From positions 1-62,954 of the IMG/VR virus record IMGVR_UViG_3300035703_000093: a stretch of DNA of 62,954 nt. One strand, 5' to 3'. Shown here piece after piece: positions 47,101-52,156 of the stretch. The stretch's first letter is position 1. Every line of letters begins with the position of its first letter. Below the pieces are notes generated by a model. It ran no database searches and was not told the DNA's origin. It saw nothing but the letters and a program-made list of their open reading frames with translations. This DNA comes from a virus. A program made the position numbers and the translations under genes.

Positions 47101-49038
47101 GTCGAGCGCGTCCTGCTTGGCCTCCGGGGAGGCGTTGGAGGCCTGGACAGCTTCCTGGTAATCCTTTTCGGAGGTCAGGCTGGGGTGGACGATGACAGCG
47201 CCGTTGCTGAGGAGGCGGGTTTTGCGGGCGTCCTCGGCCTGGGTCATGTTCTTGCCAGACTTCCACGACTCGGACACGAGGCCCTGGTTCATCTCGTCGG
47301 CGGTGACCTGGTCCCAGTCGAGCGCCTCGGCGTCGGCGAGCAGGCGGCGGGCCTCTGGCTCGGAGAGGCCGGTGGCGTTCATGAGTTTCTGACGGGCGGC
47401 GATAAAGAGATCACCGGCGCTGGCGTGCAGGTCGGGATTGTCGGCGAGCTGCTTCTGGATGTCCGCATAGATCTGCACGGCGGTCTGGATGCGCTGCTGG
47501 CCGGTGGCGATGGAAGCCTGGGCCTTGGCGTCGATGTCCTGCTGGAGGGCCTGCTGGGCGGCCTCGGGGACGCCGTCCGGGTACATCTCGGCGAGGGCCT
47601 GCTGGCGCATCTCGGCATCGCTGCGGAGGGCGTCGAGTTCCTGCGCGGTCTGCTCCATGCCGGGGGTGAACTGGAGGCGGCGGCGGCCGGTGTCGATCTG
47701 CTGCTTCTGCTGGGCCTGCTGGCGGGTCTGGAGGTGTTGGGCGGCTTCGTTCAGGAGCTGGACCTCGCGCTCGTGCTCCTGCTGCTCGATCTGGAGGCGT
47801 GCCCAGTCGTCCTGCTGCATGGCCTGGGTGTCCTGGGCGCGGGCGGTGATCTCCTCGCGCTTCGCGGCGAGGTCCTTCGGCCAGTGCTCGACGGTGCCGT
47901 CCGGCAACTGGTAAACGACCATTTCGCCGGCGGTGAGGCCCTGCTGGCGGCGCTGGGCGGCTTCGGAGTTTAAGGTTTCAAGTTTCAGGTTCCAGGTGTC
48001 AAGCTGGGCGTTGAGCGCGGTGGCTTTCTCCTCGATGGCGGCGCGGCGCTGGTCGAGGTCGGCGGCACTGGCCTCGAGGTCGGCCTTGAGTTCCTCCGGC
48101 GGGAGACGGAGACGGCGCTGGCGCTCGGCTTCGAGCCAGGCGTCGGGGTTGTCGCGCTTGAGTTTGAGATTGTAAATGGCCGCGGCATTCTGGTCGTGCC
48201 ATTGCTGGTTTTCGTCGTCCTTGGCAAGACTGGCGCGGAGATCGCGGATTTTCTGGGCGTGAGGTTTTGTCGCGTCGTTGGCCTCCAGCAACGCCAGATC
48301 CTCGTCGGTGAGTTCTGGATTGGTGGGGTCGAGACTTTGCAGCCGTTGGAGGTGCTGCTGGGCTTTTTGGGCGTCCTCGGTGGGGGATTCGTTCCAAGGA
48401 ATCCAGTCGTTGCCGTTGTTGAGCGCCTTGGCGCGTTCCTGCAACGCGGTTTGGAGACCTGGGAGCGCGTAGTTCTGCGTGATGTTTTTGATTTCCTCGA
48501 CTGTTTTGTCCCGGTCGGTGGATTTCATGCGGCGGCGTGCCGGGTCGCCCATGGTCGCTCCCAAGGCGCGGAGCTTCTCGTCGTAAATCTCGCGGCGCTT
48601 TTTCTGCGCTTCCTGCGCCATGCGGGCGGCGACGTCGGCCTCGGTTTCGTGGGCGATGGGGCTGCCATCGACGGGGTTGAGGCTGTGGCGCACGCCTTTG
48701 CGGGTGAGATCGGCGCGGGCCTGCTTGTTCTTGAGTTCGAGGGCGTCTTTCTCAGCCTTGGCCTGGGCTTCGGCGGCTTTTTCGGCCTGCTTTTGCTCCC
48801 AAAGGGGATCGGGGTGGAGGTTGCCGTCGGCGGTGGTGACGGGGATCATGCCCTGGCGGCGGTATTCCAGCTCTTTCTGGGACAGCTCGGCCTTGCGGGC
48901 CTCCCTGGCCTGGGCTTCGGCCTGTTTGGCGGCGGCCTTGGCGGCCTGGTCCTGCTCGCGCTGGCGCTGGGCGACGAGGCGCTCGGCGTCGGCTTGTTCT
49001 TGCTGGGCGCGGCGGTAGGGGTCGGGTTGAGTGGGCAT
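29149..49038 (-). CDS. giant multidomain polyvalent protein (6,629 residues)
   Basis: One open frame of 19.9 kb, about 730 kDa. In order, with rough residue numbers: 1-620 charged coiled coil; 700-1060 hydrophobic/amphipathic helices; 1150-1215 Pro/Gln linker; about 1590 a zincin-like EEENVHAGQL; 3105-3465 a D12-type DNA-adenine-methylase-like domain (LDAFGG, FVDTSYF); 3610-3700 and 3800-4070 modules typical of phage polyvalent proteins (VEYVEPGFYSAL; EEFQSKWHQ...WIGWTTGDTQADRYDLSKQV); 4350-4520 a kinase-like domain; 4565-4720 an inorganic-pyrophosphatase-like polyvalent module (LHGLRLSIENPAGSTRSGTD, PHHYG); 5575-5620 a glycine zipper; 5650-6620 a conserved C-terminal region with a membrane helix near 6300. 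Such proteins are thought to be packaged and injected with phage DNA. Repeats are inserted in frame at many sites. Confidence 0.85.
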   Translation of the reverse strand: MPTQPDPYRRAQQEQADAERLVAQRQREQDQAAKAAAKQAEAQAREARKAELSQKELEYRRQGMIPVTTADGNLHPDPLWEQKQAEKAAEAQAKAEKDALELKNKQARADLTRKGVRHSLNPVDGSPIAHETEADVAARMAQEAQKKRREIYDEKLRALGATMGDPARRRMKSTDRDKTVEEIKNITQNYALPGLQTALQERAKALNNGNDWIPWNESPTEDAQKAQQHLQRLQSLDPTNPELTDEDLALLEANDATKPHAQKIRDLRASLAKDDENQQWHDQNAAAIYNLKLKRDNPDAWLEAERQRRLRLPPEELKADLEASAADLDQRRAAIEEKATALNAQLDTWNLKLETLNSEAAQRRQQGLTAGEMVVYQLPDGTVEHWPKDLAAKREEITARAQDTQAMQQDDWARLQIEQQEHEREVQLLNEAAQHLQTRQQAQQKQQIDTGRRRLQFTPGMEQTAQELDALRSDAEMRQQALAEMYPDGVPEAAQQALQQDIDAKAQASIATGQQRIQTAVQIYADIQKQLADNPDLHASAGDLFIAARQKLMNATGLSEPEARRLLADAEALDWDQVTADEMNQGLVSESWKSGKNMTQAEDARKTRLLSNGAVIVHPSLTSEKDYQEAVQASNASPEAKQDALDRYPEIRAQQAKQTLDTIQHYQKVLGEDATWKAWETKRPKDVTPEEWALQFVEKNKTAAEGPLGTMLAKTKQFGVGLLQSVADLVGQSAALGAGILGSNRVTRGIADEELMGLSQRASNSAEALGQQKAVYGQTSDNFLTRGLFDQLPRLAGSLVPAAGGAKVAMSATRAFAATKLGARFLPSLSAAVAESASMPQMVKAVDTLRRAGMAGAATAGGAQTYAAQLGDIYTQLRKDHPEMTHAEALQQAQMPALWSGLSTSLLTLTFGSKGIERFLTRPQEAKELAAKVFTSRLQQMGLVGKEFIKGGAWETLEEAPDEAISQMLAAAATAKPGQENAAAKQALVDFLGKGLPELAVATTVLGGAGQGAAAFQDSTVLPENERNPANLPETVATAWTAIDNHQAIDAAGKVDAALTEQQQRRASLALHLAQGGELFDVDEADLNAAGWTRDGTDFKPLKDYQGPKVLDIDKGGLPVIKDSYVQALRDHGLEAVANAIPGTETATRNRYAQTTQPGQQPAGQTQPGPQQPQPGPAQGAAPDAVAGPNQSPVQNPAGQGTQPSPSGQPAPQPGNEVGGQTSASAVTEAPATVADTLANHLVQRGLPEADAKAAAAKITALPEFDGLSYEQIIAEGPKFRAALDDLGITGSLNSKDIATNPLKANPGGRLEKVKAEMEAKAAAATGGQTSASAVASAPASNLPPAVQTALDDAIPGQPSQEVFAAVKKAVQAKEMTEQQSAAIVAQQSGALDHTELRQALENKLGWNPTRANTAAALHFGDKSQSSIPLAAAKKQRQTTANNGKPSPTASDPTAGRIEIPQGSTAPAKALRKSAAWTRARLASLSRIKDPSIARTKDKAKKEARQKALNARKAWARQFLNLLENDVAAKLAGGLYDALAIGPVAVKRLGGQMTAVENIDGRITRLIDLDAMLAQFGYLGSPAQALAATNEEENVHAGQLRLEQQFPEQFGRAATIAKWRSLSREDQRSIYVAYHNSKFRQKSRKEDATLPKTALSDAQAYHLMREYERMYFQSVFRQGAVTEAVDPPAGLIGWLRDMLAALADLVRQIAGRMQPEFKQQLDQMAQAIDAHLAQVDSAAAANPDAAARPVILRDPGSIAVQAMRTGVLFEHLAKTDPALAPEPLARLFDLLTPALQSLAFQSWRSAQPRTANREQRTGNKAPKDALMRHLLADMAASDLTRRQVQNTLLGSADRADSPMASDSGAAQNNEPSPGGLTEAEASKQALDAIDDFRSEFENESAEIRREYRKDAVESGFGLTEAEVDEEIRQLGFRLKRELSDKLLSFGYRNSGATFHGSWYILGRGGNLEVSVRDHAKVLRPVDHYVMVDDALDFVQITIGLIEAVEWLAENDPKTEKAIAARAIRTGNPDIDEARNQSDVLGRGPVGTIEDAQQQSPTKGEATPPEVNSFNPSRASGGPLPSAPRAPTANSQQRTANLLTRLVSSLVSRTAPDQRTDLQRLLSAQPDAAKTALATLHVGLLKAAADLAGARFVQSLPPTTANSEQRTENTNKRLAAFASLPSELVKDRPPVTLPKLQITEAPRPGQIKPAFINEAAVEAMVQQARQRTARMAQVEEALAARDAEIEDFAKANKLDNLVTAKYRLEEQERAAAARAVVVAQNRARFFLEDNAARELELARQAGRQDATKAALLMLLGTGKIGQRRRAADWRTIGISEQRMLAALGLGVDQSAIDEGGARIYTLSRLKSALLAVEFTLAGSLEHQLALDDLAYVQSQPAKWQTAEDPAGAAYVRNDRVVIRQQALDDLALTYPHVAATIPHSEAERLLRISRRPQPATTTPAPAVAESPVSQNNLPNKNNDSRNDSRKMAGGEQPILGGGNTSPSTNNAGTEEILRIGRPATKSSNRDSASASTALPAPASQAGLPGIGSADAATGSGLSPENAGGNPAGVPTGTDNVAAWPQGMRSDGMPVVQTRDTPPQKVKLDFKIPLAKKGTSREASFPDADSLAAFQFKLDAKIMESDTATKAEKQKAQQRGLALIARLMEHTTLTSAEIEEKLKAYHDHLVEEAPKASSFSIFRPVSFRSWAKMPESKSKALPPPVGGDIISELKERFGGIGGPNESSNWDWWRDLTRDAENGPTQSKREAQTAARKGDVSDPARKRAWLLQEGIVNLSEPSSIDEAAGQLSDTEQTTEQDTRIARPWSVSSGQELGLAILDALDARMAAKNTDSVQDIEARDAAEALASAQDFAAYAAGATGQPFTTEELARELEPEDEIQIGSEWFTVQDTDPLTLDSDRFGSVTPQPGQTLNLTAGPNHLRLNNSAGNPARDALDAADDAEVIAALQEAGLLAASPRLRDAASRLVDGAVERHGITAFPQLLAHLVKRLPADAFHALKHPHLRSAWNTVMAERDLPEITPEAAQQALRPYAPHIERRFGEMPPDIARRQAALDEDDMSFPVAVPQGSADTPVRPVSTENSEPGTENKQADFWGTSFDDYRLETLPVPEGSPMTANAIKAIAPYLISGNKGDLLGRHGTFYLSLVEPATVVLDAFGGAAIYTHFLAQQGNLPAGSTWNEWEYSRSITNRQIKDAPAAVVRELISLRSAFDTAFPITDIQPTYEATMEKRRNIHAWINQTLEDYLPTQARDAMGRFPLPDTPRTAALYLFLQNNMAENRVVDFDLDAEGKPRTFTGGKLNGKDDFAFIYWDNPSNSMKHNRPSRVWSADMPALIRDASRRFTEATIRQGDGWQLAADAPAGALVFVDTSYFPTDEQTAAGAAVMNYGNTTLGDANPALWFQKFEKYLLPKGSDVRYVVTNNFNGRVVDQLEKAGWTVLRTFRGSPKKPSHEFIALSPAAVADLRLPSAPVRTYGPGGIPLGDSDGPLQTQSGGAAQNQRGLPAGEPRQTGKRDPQSGLYTPALDATLAGGPGWDRVTSARVAAELDADRRPGDDPLETSPEIDLADLEAQLQEDADRFSSPSVNEDNDVNDVSLSASNRRVEYVEPGFYSALAEAVRAKMPARATPEHILGILKNAGLKEEEMKWTGIRQWLQSQAQDGPITQDQVLAYLATEGSVKFTVTRFGNLSDRFTYRPTLRPERNGQGFDVINPAGEFVIWEPTEASAQETVADMNDGYNRVNPGGMQSTTRNTQLTLPGGTNPQEVVITWNQPRTENSEPRTNSPNLDTDRTHYGDLDALAWYRTTDRTNAAGNGLLVEEFQSKWHQMGRDKGYRDTMQTVPGVFGGTVPASPEEAAKVPDAPYRASWPLMLFKRALLDAVQSGKQWIGWTTGDTQADRYDLSKQVKRIDAKKFDQTRYEIAVLDKNDHEVRLPKEAFTAEELPEIVGKELAERIVSDLRFASPSRVVNYTGLDLRVGGQGMRKFYDDILVKEFAKYVKPWGGTVESSSITAKQRATSDSQPQGPPIGVVQMQPGTWGIEFPNGVFGQYPSQQRAQIRLQEELDNPTTPPVSPSSSLPASETPIHLIRITHQMRDSALAGQALFASQRFPLDRALTPTTLGSSAAFFRNREQRTANREPQTGQGLTALIPVTPVLISRAYQSALRGQSSQWLPIRAVWNQFHAQNPAVTPAAFMRGVKEGDDTGAVLLSPPESAATVAAAGPFKLRNASGIMSTDMMVPLASSARITEPPFSTPEAKALEETRIHAIDAYLHGKRRPIAETPPADQAGSSRAQLPALLSHLRRSQRTGGSSAPDAAARRAADRRRDKALLTDWARAAGILITDPPSRYDLDGPLDKGGSEHHVFRDQEGRWVKITRGDGTSYGYQPRDYRDEWDIAREGADAASYLEKLLLHNSIFHDDIVLHAVWADRVGNVALITSQPHYQGAYAAQETAIKPAMEAAGFIQLDPPSAYYRPADNLAVLDLHTENAITQDNGTFLRVFDNIILHPTGALRATFERLATERSPLAASDRQGGADTPVRSDLATQVAAAAAATNTNPTQPQKDAENYKTGKVDVHGLRLSIENPAGSTRSGTDATGKPWSVTLPHHYGRILGTVGRDKGHLDFFLGPNPDSQLVLIVNQRKPGNGHFDEHKVMLGFNTPAEAARGYMASYTKGWKGLQSAIPTTIPVFKHWLTTHDTTQPVTKEQIEKLAKTLPQPTSPHDKPVLLASAGRTKNPAPVSQGGEMSQSELANQPMSLLQRGRSPNQIEGSGESSLAEDVVAATGNNKPTEALPQLDSDAAAKIADWWSMTNPFTSQSQRDEISSVQRKVSGLIESIAADKAALTRSLPHSRTGYYLNHNEPINAVIVVNKAGDRIKMNAAEFVVTYQKLPDLPEGFKMGRTERGEFRVENSAGERQTSSNYTNPRTALLNFWSRRARALPPRPPQNDDYEELGLLRFLAQPQQPGHVATGLAVENLPGIDFSDGPDTRSGYMADMIKDLRKAAGDKVEIVGFQIGSATENRTVPVLGSRYDGGGETVGDTGQAARWQIETRIKKNESALSDAQAKQASLQAEQDAEKQRRAKLQQEALPAMRTFLEKLQRNGGTHDDLPQDQQWFLNGTPALQEIRSKIDKNNQLKRLANESLLSYGIHPTANKAAEVLDSRKAARAALIDQGAASNIYPQTLLDEQFQKYLNRALELLSFVTPNEINGWGEHLEKRLKLIKLGADVDIYSSEVVQERMEKQSSRLALEFLQQEASQQQEDMDALNRRWLPQWFPPNTPAQPMGTASWWQDILDQRDEEARAPARTFVAKVWRALAAHDEAFQYGRTSNASASKIAEAVSIPGKLVTAASQGDTVRFHGKNGYLDIHDADTDRPYIRSTAAESKGKKGGGGAQIYQAALDWIHNNGKRIKDDPGGLTSINAIRRTSNFASSALRHGTTKHLKPHDRQKVPWGKNAAINTAALLTKEMDNAFKAVAEARNWRYDFTRDEFIDSTGQPVGQQQIERAVLDAHPDTSGIGLATLQRAIVTASALETFQRGESEGLLSQIGSREGLPDGLTGVLYASNRLKNTTSGALIGGGIGAGAGALVAGAPGAAIGGTIGTAIGAATPNAREIAETAVALDRKLLTVPGAAQSLDLAGKAVDLTGALASKVIKGLVQAPLVPLRVNGYLADALGIQQPLATFGSNNLDKRLAAQLDKLAGPKLRSAKAAVETWLDKPDGLAPSIKGLVDQVLPTALLPREWLALHHEMQRKSAHGQETANDLIRALSGNPRLSDLAYPKEFAENPAARAQLFDAMEGRVPMATLPPEMQRLGERLRDLLRQTGSELVRQGLMNPDTFEELQSNGWMPRYTEDEARESAGSFLAAFKLGVRDLLQQRSTAYHIVDTTRKDKTGQYVTVSRDEGGKRNRWRFRDAASRDAFYHDFVRQQTLNMLQDRGDKTVADMLAPLSRSERASMRDQIKSLTVDQIANTAKLSPMLAGIVKQAKKHQYDRFLPKDPFEPAKLVKDPVYAVARYVLGQTHNAATMELLRKTAQHPEWVSDIALNGFTAIPDASRFGPLAGKHVRKDIAAQILDLVDVPNAALQFYDAILRKWKAGKLVWNPGSHIRDAVGNTMFATLAGNSLWNPGNWPYYQQAIAALRTGGKDFAELIEQQVIGGDAYTGLVKERLKGLLPDPKTIEDYDPGLVQRMLFGFGATLHGSHEFLASLRRLPDDLFKAAAYFKAKAELAEQGTENSEQRTRAAEHVRKWFPYYDRLGQSGTTRAVGRFVNPFFSFFRESTRILGTAVAERPLALTAALSFPAIVTAISAMLLGLDDDDMEEIQKDMAGKGKLFAFDTPLFSMLLPFRSAQGAVQQFDISAIMPFADLLGTRVAVTDATEDPWNRFWRGIVSGGPVLSLVDAWRHNEDAFTRRPIAEFGMTPLEKIKAYTKHAAGVALPPLAPGGTAFNTLMRAGDRATNKTLETYDPAQAFTRAVVGLNVKNATPDLYRKAHDWIIAQGGEVQEGMDYGSTTPASRARKALFAQLAQDEPNLKAIKNILGSLEKMGHPVRTEQDINKLLFYRNPLMVVGGIKRKGISAQDAQSMFRASLTGEARAAFENALQEFQRIKQRAPLLVRQAASL

Positions 49039-49126
49039 GGTTCAGGTTTGGCTACGCCTGTCTCGTGGACTCGGCTCAGGTTTCACGTTGACCGCCCTAT
49101 GAGGCCGGGCGGCGGTGGCGCGGGGA

Positions 49127-49513
49127 TTAATGGAGGAAAGGCTCGGACTCGTCTTTGGGTGTGACAGTGAGTTTCCATTCGCGATAAGCGGTTTCGGTTT
49201 GTATTGAATAGAAGCCGCTGTCGTCACTCACGTCGTCCATGGTTTGAGCGGTTTTTGCTCCAGAGCGTTGCTGGTGTTCCCAGAAGGCCTGCCGGTAAAA
49301 GAGGTTGATTCGTTTATTCAACAAATTCAGAAGGTTCTGCATGCATTCCATCTGCTCTCCTAAAAATTTTCTTTCTGAAAAACAGAGCGCTGGAAACTGC
49401 GGGGATTGGTCAATAAAAATCCTCAACTTCGAAAGGCGGAGGGCGAGTTCATCACGTTCGGCGATGACGCGGAGCTGATGAGGGGCGAGGATGGGGGGAT
49501 GGGGTATGTTCAT
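49127..49513 (-). CDS. Acb2/Tad1-hairpin-like protein (anti-CBASS candidate)
   Basis: 128 residues from the ATG at 49513. Residues 10-75 (APHQLRVIAERDELALRLSKLRIFIDQSP, then SERKFLGEQMECMQNLLNLLNKRI) match the two-helix hairpin of Acb2/Tad1-type proteins (RV..ER.EL...L..L..FI.s..F..L...E...L..Q...M..Y...L..RI). Acb2 sequesters cyclic oligonucleotide signals of CBASS; Tad1 binds related gcADPR signals. The C-terminal 45 residues (QTMDDVSDDSGFYSIQTETAYREWKLTV) are an extra extension. Placed between endolysin and polyvalent genes. Confidence 0.65.
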   Translation of the reverse strand: MNIPHPPILAPHQLRVIAERDELALRLSKLRIFIDQSPQFPALCFSERKFLGEQMECMQNLLNLLNKRINLFYRQAFWEHQQRSGAKTAQTMDDVSDDSGFYSIQTETAYREWKLTVTPKDESEPFLH

Positions 49514-49747
49514 GGGGCGTTGGTCTTTGTTTGTGTCTGTGGTGGGTTGGGAGAAATCAGAATGGCGAATGACGAACGTCGAGGAGAAGCAGGGGGTAGC
49601 TGGAGCCGATGGGTTGGTCGTAGGGCACGCAGGAGGGAATGTGGGAGGTCTGTTCGCTCGTGTTCTGCCCGCGCTGCAAATACCGCAGACAAGCGGCGTT
49701 GTGCGGGCAGCCTGAATCATGGCAGCGAGTTTTGTCGGCGGGGAGGG

Positions 49748-50290
49748 TCATGCTTCGTTGGTGGAGAGGCCGCCGGAGGCCTTGAGGAGGTAGGGCTTCA
49801 CGCTGGCGGGCATGTTGTTGTAGGGAGGGCGGCGGGCGGCGATGAGGCGGTTTTTCTTGATGCGGGTGATGCAGGCCTTGTTGGACTGGTTGCCACCGAG
49901 GACGTGGTAGGCGGTGGCATCTTCGGCGACGTAGAAGCCGACGTGGCCGCCGGTGCCGCGCTCAAACACGAGGACGTCACCCAGCGCTGCGCGGGGGGCT
50001 TTGGTGCCGAATTTGGCCCAGTTGCGAGCCCAGAGCGGATCTTTGACGACGGGTTTGCCGGCGCGGTGGCAGACGATGGCGGCGTAGAGCCCGCACCAGG
50101 GGATGTCGTCGTCGGAGTAGCCGGTGATCTTGACGCCGGCGAGGTTCAGCTCGTCGCGCCAGTCGAGGATGGTCTTATTGCTCCCCTTCCCCACGATCTC
50201 CTGGACGCCGTAGAGGCGCATGGCCTCCTGGAGGGTGCGGGGGAGCTGGCCGAGGGTGGACAGCCAGGCATAGGCGGGCGGTGGGTTCAT
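49748..50290 (-). CDS. TIGR02594-type peptidoglycan peptidase (endolysin)
   Basis: 180 residues from the ATG at 50290. Pattern of the TIGR02594/NlpC-P60-like family: LQEAMRLYGVQEIVGKGSN, then PWCGLYAAIVCHRAG with catalytic Cys66, ALGDVLVFERGTGGHVGFYVAED with catalytic His116, and VLGGNQSNKACITRIKKNRLIAARRP. It probably cleaves peptidoglycan peptides at lysis or entry. No signal peptide, so it needs a holin. Coupled to a 38-residue gene upstream by ATGA. Confidence 0.85.
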   Translation of the reverse strand: MNPPPAYAWLSTLGQLPRTLQEAMRLYGVQEIVGKGSNKTILDWRDELNLAGVKITGYSDDDIPWCGLYAAIVCHRAGKPVVKDPLWARNWAKFGTKAPRAALGDVLVFERGTGGHVGFYVAEDATAYHVLGGNQSNKACITRIKKNRLIAARRPPYNNMPASVKPYLLKASGGLSTNEA

Positions 50291-50403
50291 GCGGGGGGGA
50301 GGGGCAAGGGGCAAAAGGAGAGGGGAAAGGTGACGGGAGGCAGGGTGCCGAGGGCTTCCCATTCGGCGCGTTCGATGTCTCCAAATTCGGGCGGCGGGGT
50401 CAT
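50287..50403 (-). CDS. possible 38-residue linker gene
   Basis: ATG at 50403 overlaps the stop of the upstream gene, and its TGA overlaps the endolysin start (ATGA at both ends). The protein starts MTPPPEFGDIERAEWEALGTLPP and ends in a Pro/Leu-rich stretch. Dual overlaps support translation; function unknown. Confidence 0.5.
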   Translation of the reverse strand: MTPPPEFGDIERAEWEALGTLPPVTFPLSFCPLPLPPA

Positions 50404-51854
50404 GGGAGTAGGTTTTTGCCGGCGAATTTGGAAGGCGGAGCGATTTTAGTTTTTGTGGGCTGGTTGGTGGTGAGTCTTCCAAAAACTCCCAAAGGATTGC
50501 GTGCCGCCTGCTGCTGCATGACTCCGGTGATGGTTTTGATGGCGTTTTGTCCGGCCTGCTTGGCGCGGAGCAGCGGGGAGGCGGCAATGGGGGCGACGAC
50601 TTGGGCGGCGTTTGTGATGTTTTGTCCGCCGGTCTTGATGCTGTTTTGGAGCATGCCTGCGGCTTCGATGCCTTTGGAGATGATGCCGTCAGGGTTATTG
50701 GCGGCTTTTTGGGCAAAGTAGCCTGGAGTTGGGGGAGTTTGCGGCGGTTGGCTGTTGTTGGCGATGGTTTGCGGTGGAGAGGGAGAAGCAGGGGCGGGGG
50801 TAGGTGGGAGGACTCCTTGCTTGGCACGCTGGGCATTGACGCCGGGGCGGATGGCTTCGGCGAGGTCTTGGGCCGGTGTGGTTATTTGTGCTCCTGGGCC
50901 CGTTGCGTCGATACTGGCGATGCCATTGTTGAGTTGTTTGACGGGCGCATAGGGCTTCATCATGTCCTTTTGCAACTGGCGATGCGGCGCTTCACGCTGG
51001 GTTTTAAGGGTGTTTTGGGCGTCCGCGATTTGTCCGCGTCTTTCGGCTGCGAGCGCGTCGGTCTGGGCCACCGTCATGACGTTGGGGTTGGCTGCGTTGA
51101 AATCGGAGAGGGCTTTGGCGGCTGGCCCCTGTGACGGTGACGGTGGCGTCACGGGCGGCGTCACGCGTGACGTGACGTTACGCGTGACGTTATTCGTCAC
51201 GGGGGGCGTGATGGCGCTGGCGACGGTGGGGAGCTGGACGGCGGGCGGGGCCACGCCATTGCGGGCGGTCTGGCGCGGGATTTGGGTCTGGGCGGCCTTG
51301 GTGGCGGCGATTTCCTCGGTGGCGGGGCGTCCGTTGATGAGGCCGCCGGGGCGCGGCGCGGCGGGGCGTTTGAGGGTGGGCGGGAGAACGGAGGGCGGGC
51401 TGGGGACGTCTGTTTGCTGAAAACTGGAGGCCGGAGCCGTGGCCCGGACCTGTCCTTTGTTGTTCACCTCGCCGCCGGGCACGGGAGTCCATCCTGGGGT
51501 GCCGTTGACGGTGGTTGACGGTGGTTGTCCTGGTTGACTGGCGGGAGTATCGGACTGCCAAATATAGGAGCCTGGGCTGTGGCCGGGGATGAGCTGTCCG
51601 CCGGGTTTGGCGGTGGTGGCGGCGGGCGGCGGGGCGATGATGTTGCCCGCCTCGTCCATGCTGTGGCCGGTGGCCTGGCCTGCCTGGTTGTAGGCGGCGC
51701 GTTTGGCTTCGAAGGTGCCGTCGGCACGGGAGGCAAGGATGTTTCCCTGCCGGGTGGGAGGCGGGCTGACCGTGGGGAGGCCTGCCTGCGTGCGGGAGGG
51801 TTTGGCGGCGATGCGGGCGGCGTCTTCGGCGACCAGGCGGGAGGTGGTTCTCAT
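50400..51854 (-). CDS. proline-rich virion-associated protein
   Basis: 484 residues from the ATG at 51854. Mostly low-complexity Pro/Ala/Thr with short ordered blocks (QGNILASRADGTFEAKRAAYNQAGQATGHSMDEAGNII; ALSDFNAANPNVMTVAQTDALAAERRGQIADAQ). Residues 235-260 (VTNNVTRNVTSRVTPPVTPPS) come from the R7 GTGACG repeat. Located between the portal-side genes and the endolysin, so probably an internal virion or ejection protein; no enzymatic motif. Confidence 0.6.
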   Translation of the reverse strand: MRTTSRLVAEDAARIAAKPSRTQAGLPTVSPPPTRQGNILASRADGTFEAKRAAYNQAGQATGHSMDEAGNIIAPPPAATTAKPGGQLIPGHSPGSYIWQSDTPASQPGQPPSTTVNGTPGWTPVPGGEVNNKGQVRATAPASSFQQTDVPSPPSVLPPTLKRPAAPRPGGLINGRPATEEIAATKAAQTQIPRQTARNGVAPPAVQLPTVASAITPPVTNNVTRNVTSRVTPPVTPPSPSQGPAAKALSDFNAANPNVMTVAQTDALAAERRGQIADAQNTLKTQREAPHRQLQKDMMKPYAPVKQLNNGIASIDATGPGAQITTPAQDLAEAIRPGVNAQRAKQGVLPPTPAPASPSPPQTIANNSQPPQTPPTPGYFAQKAANNPDGIISKGIEAAGMLQNSIKTGGQNITNAAQVVAPIAASPLLRAKQAGQNAIKTITGVMQQQAARNPLGVFGRLTTNQPTKTKIAPPSKFAGKNLLP

Positions 51855-51856
51855 GG

Positions 51857-52141
51857 TCAAATGTGCTGTTTCAGTTTGTGGGCTGCGGTGGCTTTCTCTT
51901 GCCGACAGGCGGCGACGATCTCGTGGAGGCCGTGGTAGGTGGCGAGGTCTTTGGGGGCGGGAGCCTCGCCCTTGGCATGGGCGGCGAGAATGGCCTCTCC
52001 AGCGGCATCGTAGGCCTTGAACAGCTTCGGGGCCAGCCATTGCGTGAAGCCGTGGCAGCGCTCCAGCGAGGCGATGTGCGCGAGCGTGCGCTCGGCACTG
52101 GAGCGCTCGGCGGTGGCTTTGATCTCGGCGGGAGTGGGCAT
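51857..52141 (-). CDS. small hypothetical virion-operon protein
   Basis: 94 residues. Helical: EIKATAERSSAERTLAHIASLERCHGFTQWLAPKLFKAYDAAGEAILAAHAKGE...HGLHEIVAACRQEK. Near the portal, in the leftward operon. Function unknown. Confidence 0.6.
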   Translation of the reverse strand: MPTPAEIKATAERSSAERTLAHIASLERCHGFTQWLAPKLFKAYDAAGEAILAAHAKGEAPAPKDLATYHGLHEIVAACRQEKATAAHKLKQHI

Positions 52142-52156
52142 GGGGGAATGACGAAA

